Positions 45,258-55,143 of a stretch of 64,000 bases of DNA are shown piece after piece. Origin of the DNA: an uncultured Subdoligranulum sp. (GTDB lineage: Bacteria > Bacillota > Clostridia > Oscillospirales > Ruminococcaceae); the NCBI GenBank assembly GCA_904374465.1, contig CAJFFY010000007.1, positions 21,284 to 85,283 of the forward strand, given 5' to 3'. The translations under genes were made by a program, and so were the position numbers. Each line of letters opens with the position of its first letter. Within the stretch, counting starts at the first letter, position 1. The notes under the pieces are model-generated. The model searched no databases. It had not been told where the DNA came from and saw only the letters and a list, made by a program, of their open reading frames with translations.

Positions 45258-47576
45258 ATGAACAAGAGAGGGAAGTCATGGCCGTTGTTTGTCGTGGCGA
45301 TTTTGATTGTTGTATTTTCCCTGACAGCTATTTTCGGTGTAAGCTACCAGTACGGGGACACAAAGAACACCTACATCAAGGGTGCGTCGGATATCCGCTT
45401 CGGAATTGATATTCGTGGCGGTGTCGATGTCACTTTTATGCCGGATGGCGATGTGGATGCCACCCCCGAGCAGATGAACGCCGCCAAGACCGTCATTGAA
45501 GACCGACTGGTCGGCCTGGGCATCACCGATTACGAGAGCTATGTGGACAGCAACAAGGATCGAATCATCGTTCGCTTCCCCTGGAAGACAGGGGAGTCCG
45601 ATTTCAACCCGCAGACTGCCATTGACGAAATCGGCACCACCGCCAAGATGGTGTTCCGTAAAGGTTCGACAGTCGATGGGGAAGAGATTCTCAGCGGTGA
45701 TGACGTAACCTCTGCCAATGCAGCCTACAGTGAAACGGATGGCTGGGTTGTTCAGCTGAAGTTCAGCACTGATGGTGCCAAAGCATTTGCCGATGCTACC
45801 ACCGAACTGGCCGCCAGCGGGGATCCCATCTCCATCTGGCTGGATGATGAAAACATCTCTACCGCGTCGGTGGATGAAGCCATCACCGGCGGTGAAGCCA
45901 TCATCAAGGGCAATTTTGACCAGGATAGCGCCGCAACGCTGGCCAACCAGATCAACTCCGGTGCACTGCCGTTTGCTCTTTCAGCCGAAAGCTACTCCAC
46001 CATCAGCCCCACGTTGGGCGCCCGTAGCCTGGAGGTTATGGTGCTGGCCGGTGTGGTGGCCTTTGTGCTGGTTGCTGTGCTGATGATCCTTCGCTATCGT
46101 CTGCCCGGTACCATCGCCACCTTCTCGCTGTTGGGACAGGTCTGTGCCACCCTGGCGGTTGTGTCCGGCTATTTCAGCGTATTCCCCGGCTCAACACTGA
46201 CGCTGCCCGGCATTGCCGGTATCATTCTGGGCATCGGCATGGGTGTTGACGCCAATGTTATCACTGCCGAACGTATCAAGGAAGAACTTTCCAAAAACAA
46301 GACCCTGGATGGTGCTATCAAGAGCGGTTTCAAGATGGGGCTTACTCCTATCATTGACGGCAACGTGACCATCGTCATCGTCGCTGCCATCCTGATGGGT
46401 GCTTTCGGCCCCACGGATGGCTTCTGGGCCAAGGTCTTCAACCCGATCTTCTTCTGGTTCGGACCTTCCACCGCCGGCACCATTTATTCTTTCGGCTTCA
46501 CGTTGCTGACCAGCGTGTTGTTGAACTTTGTGTTCGGTGTGTGGGCTACCCGTGTTATGATTCGCGGCGCCATCCACTGCAAAGCACTGCGCAATCCCTG
46601 GTTGTACGGCGGCAAAAAAGAGGGTGGCGCAGAATACAAAACGCCGACCATCAATTTTGTTGGCAACCGCAAAAAGTTCTACTCTCTTTCCTGCTGCATC
46701 ATTGTCATTGTTCTGATTTTCAGCGCCATTTTTGGTGTACGCATGGATGTGGAGTTCAAGGGCGGTTCGATGATCACACTCGCCTATGAAGGGGAAGCAG
46801 ATCTGGACGCCCTGAAGAGCACCGTCGGCACGGAACTGAATCAGAGCAATCTGACTTTGCAGACCGGTGCAGATATCTCCGGCGGGCAGACCCTGACCAT
46901 CACGTTGCCCGGCAGCGAAACCCTGGCTACCGAACAGTTGGATTCGTTGCTGAACACATTGAACGAACAGTACCCCGACAACCAGTTTGTGCAGAACGAA
47001 GTCAACAATGTGGATGCAACCATCGGCAACGAGTTCCTGGTCAAGAGCCTGGTAGCACTGGTGGCTGCCTGTGTTCTGATTTTGCTGTATGTGGCGTACC
47101 GGTTCCGCAGAATCGGTGGCCTCAAGGCCGGTGCCACCGCAGTCGTCGCCTTGCTGCATGATATGTTCATCATCTTTGCTGTCTTTGTGTTGCTCCGTAT
47201 TCCTCTGAACGGCAACTTCATTGCTGCCATGTTGACCATTCTGGGCTATTCCATCAATGATACGGTGGTTATCTACGACCGTATTCGTGAAAACAGCGCA
47301 CTGTTTGGCAAAAAGCAGATGACACTTCCGCAGCTGGTCAATCTCTCGATCAACCAGAGCTTCTCCCGTTCTCTGATGACATCCATCACGACTTGCCTGG
47401 CGCTGGGTGTTATCTGTGTGGTATCGGTCATTTATCGTTTGGACAGCATCTATACGTTTGCGTTCCCGCTGCTGTTCGGTATGATCAGCGGTGTGTACAG
47501 CACGATTTGCATCGCCACGCAGCTGTGGGTCGATTGGAAAATGCATAAAAAGACCCCTGCCAAAAAGAAAGCCTGA
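45258..47576 (+). CDS. secDF: SecD-SecF fusion protein-export membrane protein
   Basis: The 772-residue protein fuses SecD and SecF, each with six membrane helices. The SecD half has FGIDIRGGVDVTF at the start of its periplasmic-type domain and GIGMGVDANVITAERIKEEL in helix 4-5. The SecF half has VEFKGGSMITL and GYSINDTVVIYDRIREN. It uses the proton-motive force to pull exported proteins from SecYEG. GGAGG precedes ATG 45258. The fused form is usual in many Firmicutes. Confidence 0.96.
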   Translation: MNKRGKSWPLFVVAILIVVFSLTAIFGVSYQYGDTKNTYIKGASDIRFGIDIRGGVDVTFMPDGDVDATPEQMNAAKTVIEDRLVGLGITDYESYVDSNKDRIIVRFPWKTGESDFNPQTAIDEIGTTAKMVFRKGSTVDGEEILSGDDVTSANAAYSETDGWVVQLKFSTDGAKAFADATTELAASGDPISIWLDDENISTASVDEAITGGEAIIKGNFDQDSAATLANQINSGALPFALSAESYSTISPTLGARSLEVMVLAGVVAFVLVAVLMILRYRLPGTIATFSLLGQVCATLAVVSGYFSVFPGSTLTLPGIAGIILGIGMGVDANVITAERIKEELSKNKTLDGAIKSGFKMGLTPIIDGNVTIVIVAAILMGAFGPTDGFWAKVFNPIFFWFGPSTAGTIYSFGFTLLTSVLLNFVFGVWATRVMIRGAIHCKALRNPWLYGGKKEGGAEYKTPTINFVGNRKKFYSLSCCIIVIVLIFSAIFGVRMDVEFKGGSMITLAYEGEADLDALKSTVGTELNQSNLTLQTGADISGGQTLTITLPGSETLATEQLDSLLNTLNEQYPDNQFVQNEVNNVDATIGNEFLVKSLVALVAACVLILLYVAYRFRRIGGLKAGATAVVALLHDMFIIFAVFVLLRIPLNGNFIAAMLTILGYSINDTVVIYDRIRENSALFGKKQMTLPQLVNLSINQSFSRSLMTSITTCLALGVICVVSVIYRLDSIYTFAFPLLFGMISGVYSTICIATQLWVDWKMHKKTPAKKKA

Positions 47577-47601
47577 TTTCTGACAAGAGGAGGAATCCGC
47601 C

Positions 47602-48075
47602 ATGAAATGCCCGTACTGCGGTGAAGTTGATTCCAAAGTCATCGATTCTCGCCCGACCGAAGACGGGGAAAAAATTCGTCGTCGCCGCGAATGCCTGAAT
47701 TGCAAAAAGCGTTTTACCACGTACGAGATCGTTGAGACGGTCCCGCTGATGGTGGTCAAAAAAGACCACTCCCGGGAAGTCTTTGATCGTCAGAAACTGC
47801 TCAATGGTATGCTGCGTGCCTGTGAGAAGCGCCCGGTGAGCTACCAGCAATTGGATGATGCTGTCAGCAGAATCGAACAGATGTTGCTCAATTCCTATGA
47901 CCGTGAAGTGACTTCCATTCATATCGGTGACTTGGCCATGCAGGAACTGAAACAGATGGATGACGTTGCTTACGTGCGCTTTGCGTCGGTCTATCGTCAG
48001 TTCAGCGACGTCAATACCTTTATGGAAGAGCTGAAGGATATGCTTGACACACGTTCAAAACCAGCTGAAAAATGA
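47602..48075 (+). CDS. nrdR: Transcriptional regulator NrdR
   Basis: The 157-residue protein has an N-terminal zinc ribbon ([16 protein letters not shown]...[12 protein letters not shown]) and an ATP-cone domain starting [17 protein letters not shown]. It represses ribonucleotide reductase genes when ATP/dATP bind. The 3' end overlaps a converging minus-strand gene by 21 bases. Confidence 0.97.
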   Translation: MKCPYCGEVDSKVIDSRPTEDGEKIRRRRECLNCKKRFTTYEIVETVPLMVVKKDHSREVFDRQKLLNGMLRACEKRPVSYQQLDDAVSRIEQMLLNSYDREVTSIHIGDLAMQELKQMDDVAYVRFASVYRQFSDVNTFMEELKDMLDTRSKPAEK

Positions 48076-48423
48076 TTGACGGATCTGCAGTGCTTGGGTT
48101 CGTGCCCGTGCCGTTTCCACAGCCAGATCAGACTGGTTTTCTGGAATTGCATAGGCTGGAATGGTTGCCAGTGTTTGATTCAACTGATCAATCAGATTAC
48201 GGCGTACCAGCAAAATCCACACAGGACTGTATTCCCGGGCTTGTGCGGCAGTCTTCCGATAGAGCTGCCGCGCTTCGGCGAAGTCTCCTGCATTAGCGCA
48301 GGCATAGGCCTGTTCCAAGCTCTCATCAATTTGGCAGATACTGGTGTCCACGAATCTTCCTGCGCTGAACAGCCCTACTGCCAGCAAAAACAGCAGTGCC
48401 AGCGCATACCAGTTTCGGTTCAA
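48055..48423 (-). CDS. DUF4363-like membrane protein
   Basis: 122 residues starting (M)[21 protein letters not shown]: one N-terminal membrane helix and an alpha-helical external part with [32 protein letters not shown]4363 proteins typically accompany DUF421 genes in clostridia; their function is unknown. TTG 48423 overlaps the TGA of the DUF421 gene and follows AAAGGA. A longer open frame in the same phase (up to 48696) runs over the DUF421 gene in another frame and is not credible. Converges on and overlaps nrdR. Confidence 0.75.
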   Translation of the reverse strand: MNRNWYALALLFLLAVGLFSAGRFVDTSICQIDESLEQAYACANAGDFAEARQLYRKTAAQAREYSPVWILLVRRNLIDQLNQTLATIPAYAIPENQSDLAVETARARTQALQIRQSFFSWF

Positions 48424-49085
48424 AAGGAATCCTTTCCAGACCACCCCAATGGGGTGGTCTTTTTTGGTATCAGCAACAATTCGCTGCCATTGTACAGCAA
48501 AAGTAGCACCTGCCGCTGCGTCACATGATGGGTATCCAAAACGGTTTGCAGCCAGGCCTGATCCAAATGCAACGCCGCCAGGTTTTCCTGGTATATCGTA
48601 TCGTCCACCAGAATGGGGAGCATGGGATTCTTTTCTCCCTCTTTCGGCCGAAGCGCTGTGCTGATGTGGCCATTGGGTTCCACGACGCCCCACCAAACAT
48701 CCGTGGGAGAAAAAATATCCTTGCCACGCAAAGCTTCAATCACATCGCCGGCCGTGATACGCAGCTTATCTAAGGCTGGTTGAAGAATTTCCCCGTTCCG
48801 GATCACGGTCACCGGTTTTCCAAACAGAATCCTGGCATAGCCGGGATGCAGGCAAGCCAGTGTGGAGCTGAAAATTTCCAGCGCCGTTAACAGGAAAATC
48901 AAGGCCAGACTGGAGAGCAACGGCAGATCCGGCTCATCAATACACACCGACGCCACATTGGAAACCAGTAAGGTGGTGACCAGCTCCGAAGGCTGCAGCT
49001 CGCCCAACTGTCGTTTTCCCATCAGGCGCAGCGCCGCCACAACCGTTCCATATACGATGACCGTCCGAAAAAGCGCAGAAAGCAT
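48420..49085 (-). CDS. DUF421 (YetF-like) membrane protein, copy 1
   Basis: 221 residues: three N-terminal helices, then the DUF421/YetF cytoplasmic domain with GKRQLGELQPSELVTTLLVSNVAS and VIRNGEILQPALDKLRITAGDVIEALRGKD. YetF-like proteins are common in spore formers; their function is not known. ATG 49085 is favoured by AGGAG at 8 bases; ATG 49091 is too close to the site. Divergent from the gerA operon with a ~60-base gap. Confidence 0.86.
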   Translation of the reverse strand: MLSALFRTVIVYGTVVAALRLMGKRQLGELQPSELVTTLLVSNVASVCIDEPDLPLLSSLALIFLLTALEIFSSTLACLHPGYARILFGKPVTVIRNGEILQPALDKLRITAGDVIEALRGKDIFSPTDVWWGVVEPNGHISTALRPKEGEKNPMLPILVDDTIYQENLAALHLDQAWLQTVLDTHHVTQRQVLLLLYNGSELLLIPKKTTPLGWSGKDSF

Positions 49086-49151
49086 AGCCATCTCTCCTCA
49101 TATTTTTTCTGTTTTGGGCAACACTAGTTTCTGACAGGAAGGAGAACAGCT

Positions 49152-50597
49152 ATGCAGCAAACCAAACTGAGTCGTTCCTTGCAGAAAAACCTTCAAATCC
49201 TACAAAACATTTTTGGCTCTTCCGGAGACTTTTATACCAAAGAACTGGCCATCAGCGGCATTCCCTGTGCCATTGTCATGTTTACCGGATTGTCCTCCCC
49301 AGAAAAGCTGTGCCACCTGGCATTGGATATGCTGGACCGTAACCCCGTGCTGCTGGGAGGCAGTGACGGCCTGTGCGATTACCTTCTGACGCAAAGTCTT
49401 GTTCCGGCAGAACCAAAACCGGTAGAAGACTGGAATTCCTTTGTGGAGATGCTCTGCAACGGCATGACGTTATTGCTGATCAACGGCAGCACAAAAGCCG
49501 TGGTTTTCTCTACCCAGGAAATGCCGCAGCGCTCTGTCAGCACGCCCACCGGGGAGGGGAACATGCGCGGCTCCCAGGAAGCTTTTACCGAGCTTTTGCG
49601 CAACAATCTTTCCCTGTTGCGTAGGCAATTCCGTTCCGATTCGCTGGTTGCCGAAATTGCCACCTCCCACACGCCAGCCAAAACAGAATATTGCCTTTGT
49701 TACGACAAACATGTCGCTCCAAAGGAAACCATCGACCATCTTCGTGCGCGACTGGCTGAAATCCAGCTCCCGCTTCTGTTGGACAGTGCCTATTTTGCTT
49801 CCTTCCTGAAACAGGATAAGATGAATCTGTTCCCGGCTGCCGCATACACCGAACGTCCTGCCACCGCCTGTGCACGCCTGTGTGAAGGTAAAGCCGTCGT
49901 ATTGGTATCCGGCTGTCCTTATGCTTTAGTTGTGCCCAGCTTTTTTGCCGAACACTTTGAGTGTCTGGATGATTACGCATCCAGTGCCGTTTTTGCAGGA
50001 TTGATCCGTCTTCTGAAATATCTGGCCTTCTTGCTTTCGGTTTTTGGCCCCGGCTTGTATGTGACGGCAGTCTCTTTCGCGCCGGAAGTCATTCCCATCC
50101 AGATGCTGACCAAAATGGCACAGGCGGAAGTTTCCACCCCACTGCCGCCCATGCTGGAAATGCTCAGTGTAACGCTTCTTCTGGAAATTGTCCGCGAAGC
50201 CGGCTTACGTGCTCCGCAAGCCATCAGCCACACTGTCAGCCTTGTGGGCGCTTTGATCATTGGGGAGACGGCCGTATCCGCCGGGATTGTCAGCATTCCG
50301 GTGCTAACCATGGCCGCAGCTGCCACCATTGCCACGTTGGCGGTTCCTTCCCTGTATGAGCAGTCCATTTTGTTCCGCTTTGCTGTAATCCTGCTGGCAG
50401 GTACTTTTGGTGTGCTGGGCCTGGCCTGTGCTGCCCTGGTGATTTTAGCCATGGCTTGCGGCAGTGAACCCTTCGGATACGATTATCTGTACCCACTGAT
50501 GCCTTTGACGCGTACCAGCTGGCGAGACGGCTTTGTACGAACCATCTGGTCTTCTCTGGCCGGTTCTCGGGAGGTGATTGGGCATCATGAAACGTGA
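49152..50597 (+). CDS. gerAA: Spore germination protein, GerA family (A subunit)
   Basis: 481 residues: an N-terminal soluble part (~280) and a C-terminal membrane domain with about five helices; FGPGLYVTAVSFAPEVIP and LGALIIGETAVSAGIVS-like blocks are the GerA family core. It is the inner-membrane A subunit of a germinant receptor. It is the first gene of a three-gene cluster with the B and C subunits (gerAA-AB-AC), overlapping the next by 11 bases. Could also be named SpoVAF/GerKA-like; the germinant is unknown. Confidence 0.87.
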   Translation: MQQTKLSRSLQKNLQILQNIFGSSGDFYTKELAISGIPCAIVMFTGLSSPEKLCHLALDMLDRNPVLLGGSDGLCDYLLTQSLVPAEPKPVEDWNSFVEMLCNGMTLLLINGSTKAVVFSTQEMPQRSVSTPTGEGNMRGSQEAFTELLRNNLSLLRRQFRSDSLVAEIATSHTPAKTEYCLCYDKHVAPKETIDHLRARLAEIQLPLLLDSAYFASFLKQDKMNLFPAAAYTERPATACARLCEGKAVVLVSGCPYALVVPSFFAEHFECLDDYASSAVFAGLIRLLKYLAFLLSVFGPGLYVTAVSFAPEVIPIQMLTKMAQAEVSTPLPPMLEMLSVTLLLEIVREAGLRAPQAISHTVSLVGALIIGETAVSAGIVSIPVLTMAAAATIATLAVPSLYEQSILFRFAVILLAGTFGVLGLACAALVILAMACGSEPFGYDYLYPLMPLTRTSWRDGFVRTIWSSLAGSREVIGHHET

Positions 50598-51585
50598 ATC
50601 TCCCAGCCTGTTGGCCGCTCTAACCGTTGGCGTTCTGGTTAATGTTTTGTTGCGCAGCCAAAGCGCTTACTGGCCGCGGGCCGGCGCCGCCACCGCGCTC
50701 GTATGTGTGCCCGCCTTGGCGTGGGTTGGCTGGTTCTTTTCCTGGGCATGGAGACAGGGAAGTACCCCACTTTTGCGAATTGCTTTTGCGCTGCTTCTGT
50801 TTTATACTTCCGCCTTGGAACTGCTTCGTTTCTGGAACCTGGCCCAGCGGCTTTATCCCGGTATGGTCTCGCTCACCGCAGTCTGCTTCATGACGCTGCT
50901 GCCCGTACTGTATCTGCGCCGTGTATCTGCCATCTCCCAAACGGCACATGTGGTTTTGTGCCTGTTGGTGCTGGCAACAGGGTTTATGTTATTGACGGTT
51001 CTTTCCCGGCTTCACTTAACCAACCTGCAAACACAACCTTTACAAGTACCGGACTTTGCTGCGGCGGCCCAGGAACAATTCACACTGTATCCCGAATATC
51101 TGCTCCCTGTTTTGTGGCCCAGACAGGAGGTCAAACCCAGACATCCATTACTCCGGCTTGCCTTTTTATCCCTGTGGTTTGATGTGGGGATCCACTTGAT
51201 GCTGGAACTTTTTTACGGTGCTGCCATGCCGCTGCGGGTGGACCCACTTCACGCGGCCGCCCGCTGCGGCGCGCTTTCGGTGTTCAATCGGTTGGAGAGC
51301 CTGCAGTTGATCCTGTGGGCCATGGCTGTTACGCTGAAACTGGCCCTTTACCTGTACGCCATGTGTCGGCTTTTGGCGCCGCAGGAATCCCAAGGTTCTT
51401 CGGTCCGACTGAACACCTTTCCGCTCTATATTGGCGGAATTTGGCTCACATGTGTGATCTTGCGAAAAACCGAAATTGAAATTGCCATGCAAACCCGGAA
51501 TCTGCTCACTTGGGGACTGGTCCTGCTGGTGGGGATGGGAGGTGCTGCCGCTTGGCTTTGCAAAAGATTACGAAACTTTGGCTGA
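50587..51585 (+). CDS. gerAB: Spore germination protein, B subunit-like (GerAB family)
   Basis: 332 residues with about ten membrane helices, in the position of the GerAB amino-acid-transporter-like germinant-binding subunit. The FWNLAQRLYPGMVSLTAVCFMTLLPVLYLRR region resembles the family, but conservation is low, so the assignment rests mainly on operon position. ATG 50587 follows GGGAGG within gerAA; it overlaps gerAC by 34 bases. Confidence 0.72.
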   Translation: MKRESPSLLAALTVGVLVNVLLRSQSAYWPRAGAATALVCVPALAWVGWFFSWAWRQGSTPLLRIAFALLLFYTSALELLRFWNLAQRLYPGMVSLTAVCFMTLLPVLYLRRVSAISQTAHVVLCLLVLATGFMLLTVLSRLHLTNLQTQPLQVPDFAAAAQEQFTLYPEYLLPVLWPRQEVKPRHPLLRLAFLSLWFDVGIHLMLELFYGAAMPLRVDPLHAAARCGALSVFNRLESLQLILWAMAVTLKLALYLYAMCRLLAPQESQGSSVRLNTFPLYIGGIWLTCVILRKTEIEIAMQTRNLLTWGLVLLVGMGGAAAWLCKRLRNFG

Positions 51586-52499
51586 TCCGAGGATGTTTGC
51601 TTATGAGTTTACTGTTGTGCGGCTGTGGCGGACGCCCCCTTTCAGAGCGAGAAATCGTCCGTGGCATTCTCTTCACCCGTCAGAACGAGAATTACTCCGT
51701 ATGCCTTGTACTGGCAAACCAGCAGGAGGAAAAAGGAGGAACCGGCCAGAATAAAATTGTGGCCGCACAAGGACGAACACCCGCCCAAGCGCTGGAACAA
51801 GCCGAGGAAAGTCTGTACGGGGATGTTTATTACGGACTATTGGATCTGGTGGCATTGCCCTCCGATACGGACTGGAGTCTGGCACAGGAAATTGGCACTT
51901 TACTGTATGATAATGCCCAACCGGCACCGGAACTTTCGGTTTTTCTCTTAGGGTCACAACCGGTGGACAGCTGGGCAGACAGCGCCGACCGCTTATACAA
52001 TGGCATGAAATCCATCGAACGAACCTATAAAATCCACTGTGGACTGCAGCAACTGTTTACGCAGAATAATGTCTGCGCCATACCTGCCTACACAGAAACC
52101 GGCGGATATGATTATGTAATTTTAGCACAAGACGCCACGCCACTACACTGTAGCGGCGTAACCGAAGCACAGCTGGCGGCCGTACTGTGTGGTCAAACGG
52201 ACCGTCTGCAGGGAAGTTACAATTCCGGCAATGCCGCCTGCACGGCAAGAGCCCAGGTCCTTATGGAGGACGGCGTCGTGCAGCTTCATCTGCGTCATGT
52301 GGAACTGAAATCTCTGTCTCCGCAGGAAAAACCGCTGCAAACCGTCCTCGCCAAAGAATTGCAGCGTTCTTTCGCAACCTTGTACGAGGCTCTGAAAGAG
52401 ACCGGAACCGATCCATTCCACATGATCTTTTGGCAAAATGTTCAGGGCGTTTCCGTCTCGCCTTCTCAAGCTCCCACCTTTGAAGTGGTTTTTGAATAA
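51552..52499 (+). CDS. gerAC: Spore germination lipoprotein, C subunit (GerAC family)
   Basis: About 315 residues with a lipoprotein signal (hydrophobic core ending LLLCGCGG, acylated Cys at about residue 25). Then come the REIVRGILFTRQ N-domain and a C-terminal SLSPQEKPLQTVLAKELQRSFATLYEALKETGTDPF helix typical of GerAC. It forms the external lipoprotein part of the receptor. TTG 51552 is 9 bases after GGGAGG; ATG 51603 would remove most of the signal peptide. Confidence 0.8.
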   Translation: MALQKITKLWLIRGCLLMSLLLCGCGGRPLSEREIVRGILFTRQNENYSVCLVLANQQEEKGGTGQNKIVAAQGRTPAQALEQAEESLYGDVYYGLLDLVALPSDTDWSLAQEIGTLLYDNAQPAPELSVFLLGSQPVDSWADSADRLYNGMKSIERTYKIHCGLQQLFTQNNVCAIPAYTETGGYDYVILAQDATPLHCSGVTEAQLAAVLCGQTDRLQGSYNSGNAACTARAQVLMEDGVVQLHLRHVELKSLSPQEKPLQTVLAKELQRSFATLYEALKETGTDPFHMIFWQNVQGVSVSPSQAPTFEVVFE

Positions 52500-52540
52500 A
52501 AAAATCACCGATCCCCATGATGGATCGGTGATTTTTTGTT
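52498..52540 (+). terminator. Bidirectional terminator after the gerA operon
   Basis: AAAAATCACCGATCC and GGATCGGTGATTTTT pair around CCATGAT, with T runs on both strands; it also serves the converging DHHW gene. Confidence 0.92.
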
Positions 52541-53717
52541 ATTGAATGGTACTTGGACGGGAAATATAGATCAAGTTTGTATCTGCAATAAAGGTCTGGA
52601 AATTATAGAGGATCAGGATCTCATCGTACCCTTCCTGGGCGATGGTTGAATCCAGCCCATACTTGAAATTCCGGAAATCCACCACACCGATTTTGGCATA
52701 GTTTTCGGTCAAATAGGGAATGAAGCTGTTGGCATAGCTGTCCTTGACCACAAGGATGCTGCCGGTGCCGTTTCCCTCTACCACCGAGTAGCCGTTGTTT
52801 CCATCCAGAAAAGCGGCATATTTATCTCGCGTGGCAAATTTCTCGGTATTGATCAGATTCTCTGTCCGCAGTGGCTCATATTGTGCCTCTCCGTTAACCT
52901 GGAAAATGGTCATGGCATTTTCCATTGGATAGTAGGTAATGGAATCGTTTTGGACATTCCACAACCGTGTGGCTGAATAATGCGTCCCCTGGAAATCTTC
53001 TATCGTTTCTGCCGTGTGAGCTTCGCGGTCAAAGGGCGTCAGTCCTTTCAACGCGCAAAATTCTTCATAGGCATGATAGGCGCCGTTGGGTGTCCAGTGA
53101 TGATCTGTCTTGAAATACAGATATTCATCCTTCCGCTCCGTAAAAGCTTGCCGAAGATCCAGAACCGATGCATTCTGCCCCACCTGGGAAAATATCTCAT
53201 CCAGCATAGCATTTTCATCAATCATCGGCGCACCGCTTGGCAGCTCTTCCGGATAAATCACACTGGCGGACGGTGCGAGCAAGAAAGTAACCTTGCCGGG
53301 ATATTTGGCCGAAAATTCCGTAACTGCCTGCACATTTTTTTGCAATTGCTTTTGCGTGGTGGTATCCAGGGTGAACAGTTTGGTAAACATCCAGTGATCT
53401 TTGCCCAGTAAGATGCCGCCCTCTTCCACCTTCTGGAACAGGATTTCATCGACGGCACGCTGGGTATTGATCCACTGGTCCCGCAGCATAAACTGATCCT
53501 GCATCCAGGTAGAAAAAGAATTCTGCCAGTTCCCGCTTTCCATGCTGGCCAAACTGAAAGCAGGGAATCGCGCCGTGCTGCGGTTTTCCAATTCAATGCG
53601 GGTACGTTTGGGCCAGAAGAGGTTCAACAGCGCACCGCCAAACAGAAACAGCGCGCCTACCACAACCAGGGGATAGGCGGCCCGTCGACCGCTCTTCCGA
53701 TATACTACTTTTGCCAT
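52539..53717 (-). CDS. DHHW-motif surface protein (AlgX/SGNH-like acylation partner)
   Basis: 392 residues: one N-terminal membrane helix (about 15-35) and an external domain with the TDHHWTPNGAYHAYEEF motif that names the DHHW family, plus KDSYANSFIPYLTENYA near the C-terminus. These proteins pair with MBOAT acyltransferases (AlgI/PatA type) in O-acetylation of surface polymers. ATG 53717 follows GGAGGG. It lies 17 bases after the MBOAT gene. Confidence 0.87.
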   Translation of the reverse strand: MAKVVYRKSGRRAAYPLVVVGALFLFGGALLNLFWPKRTRIELENRSTARFPAFSLASMESGNWQNSFSTWMQDQFMLRDQWINTQRAVDEILFQKVEEGGILLGKDHWMFTKLFTLDTTTQKQLQKNVQAVTEFSAKYPGKVTFLLAPSASVIYPEELPSGAPMIDENAMLDEIFSQVGQNASVLDLRQAFTERKDEYLYFKTDHHWTPNGAYHAYEEFCALKGLTPFDREAHTAETIEDFQGTHYSATRLWNVQNDSITYYPMENAMTIFQVNGEAQYEPLRTENLINTEKFATRDKYAAFLDGNNGYSVVEGNGTGSILVVKDSYANSFIPYLTENYAKIGVVDFRNFKYGLDSTIAQEGYDEILILYNFQTFIADTNLIYISRPSTIQ

Positions 53718-53733
53718 ACGGATATCCCTCCTC

Positions 53734-55128
53734 TCAGAAATTGGCGTACAGCGCCGTGGCGTTGGTCGCCGCCACCACATAGGCAAGGCACAGCAGCAGG
53801 ACGATCACAAACACCAGAACTTTTAAAGGGACACACCGGCTGACTTTTTGCCAGACAAGACGCGGCAAGGCGGACGAACACAGGCACCCCAACACCAGCA
53901 GTACCCCGTAGTTGCGCAGATAATATACCGGGGAAATTCCACCTTGCGGTATAAACAGTTTCTGCATCAATAACCCCAACGGCGCCCCCGGCTGGTTGGC
54001 AGTAAAAATTCCCCAACCCAGTACCACAAAGAACAGGGTATATAAATGTGGCCACACTTTTCCTTTTTTCAGATACTTCAGAAGGAACAGCTTTTCCAGC
54101 GTGAGCAATACAAAATAGTACAATCCCCAACAGATGAAGTTCCAACTGGCGCCATGCCAAATTCCTGTTGCGGCCCACACCAAAAACATGTTGAACAGCT
54201 GGCGGGCTTTGCCTTTCCGGTTTCCTCCCAGAGGAATATAAATGTAATCCCGGAACCAGCTGGAAAGGGTGATATGCCAGCGACGCCAGAACTCTGTAAT
54301 GCTGCCCGAGATGTACGGCAAATTGAAGTTAATGGGACAATCAAAGCCCAGCATGGCCGCAAGGCCGTTACTCATTTCGCTGTATCCCGCAAAATCGAAA
54401 TACAACTGCAAAGAATAGGCGAGAATGCCCAACCATGCCAGGGGGGTGGAAACCTGTGCCAGTCCCACACCACCATTGCCAATAATATCTGTCCAGAGGG
54501 CACCAATAGAATCGGCCAGGATCACTTTTTTTGCCAGACCGAATACAAACATTTCTATGCCATTTTCCAGACGCTGCAAGGTACACCGATCGCGGGTGGT
54601 ATGCAATTGCGCCGCCATCTCGCTGTATTTGACGATCGGGCCAACAATCAGCTGCGGGAAAAACACAACGTAGCAGGCGAAAGTGATGGGATTTTTCTCT
54701 GCAGCCACTTTACCGGTGTAAACATCCACCTCGTAGCTTATAATTTTAAAGATATAGTAGCTGATGCCCAGCGGAAGAACGTCCCCGATTTCCAACGCGG
54801 GAATACCGGCATTGGCAATTTTGTCAACGGTCTCGATGAGGAAGTTGGCATATTTGAAATATACCAGAACGCCCAGATTGAGCAGCACCGCCACCAACGG
54901 TAGCAAGCCATGCAACCTGTTTTTAGCCGCGGATGTAAACATTGCCCACAGATAGTTAAATAGAATCAGAGCGACAATCAGCGGCAGGAATTCGGTGCCT
55001 GTCCAACAATAGAAAAGCAGACTTTCCGCCAGGAGAACCCCATTCTTGATACGGCCCGGCGCCAGATAATATAGCAATAGCGCCAACGGCAAAAAACAAA
55101 ACAGAAACACGACACTATTAAAGACCAT
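53734..55128 (-). CDS. MBOAT-family O-acyltransferase
   Basis: 464 residues with about ten helices. It has the AlgI/DltB motifs: GGISP-type loops, LQLYFDFAGYSEMSNGLAAMLG, ITEFWRRWHITLSSWFRDYIYIPLGGNRKG and the catalytic histidine in ATGIWHGASWNF. It moves an acyl group across the membrane to a surface polymer. ATG 55128 is chosen since GGGAG is 7 bases away; ATG 55134 abuts the site. The substrate could be a wall polymer or exopolysaccharide. Confidence 0.92.
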   Translation of the reverse strand: MVFNSVVFLFCFLPLALLLYYLAPGRIKNGVLLAESLLFYCWTGTEFLPLIVALILFNYLWAMFTSAAKNRLHGLLPLVAVLLNLGVLVYFKYANFLIETVDKIANAGIPALEIGDVLPLGISYYIFKIISYEVDVYTGKVAAEKNPITFACYVVFFPQLIVGPIVKYSEMAAQLHTTRDRCTLQRLENGIEMFVFGLAKKVILADSIGALWTDIIGNGGVGLAQVSTPLAWLGILAYSLQLYFDFAGYSEMSNGLAAMLGFDCPINFNLPYISGSITEFWRRWHITLSSWFRDYIYIPLGGNRKGKARQLFNMFLVWAATGIWHGASWNFICWGLYYFVLLTLEKLFLLKYLKKGKVWPHLYTLFFVVLGWGIFTANQPGAPLGLLMQKLFIPQGGISPVYYLRNYGVLLVLGCLCSSALPRLVWQKVSRCVPLKVLVFVIVLLLCLAYVVAATNATALYANF

Positions 55129-55143
55129 GTACATACTCCCTTT

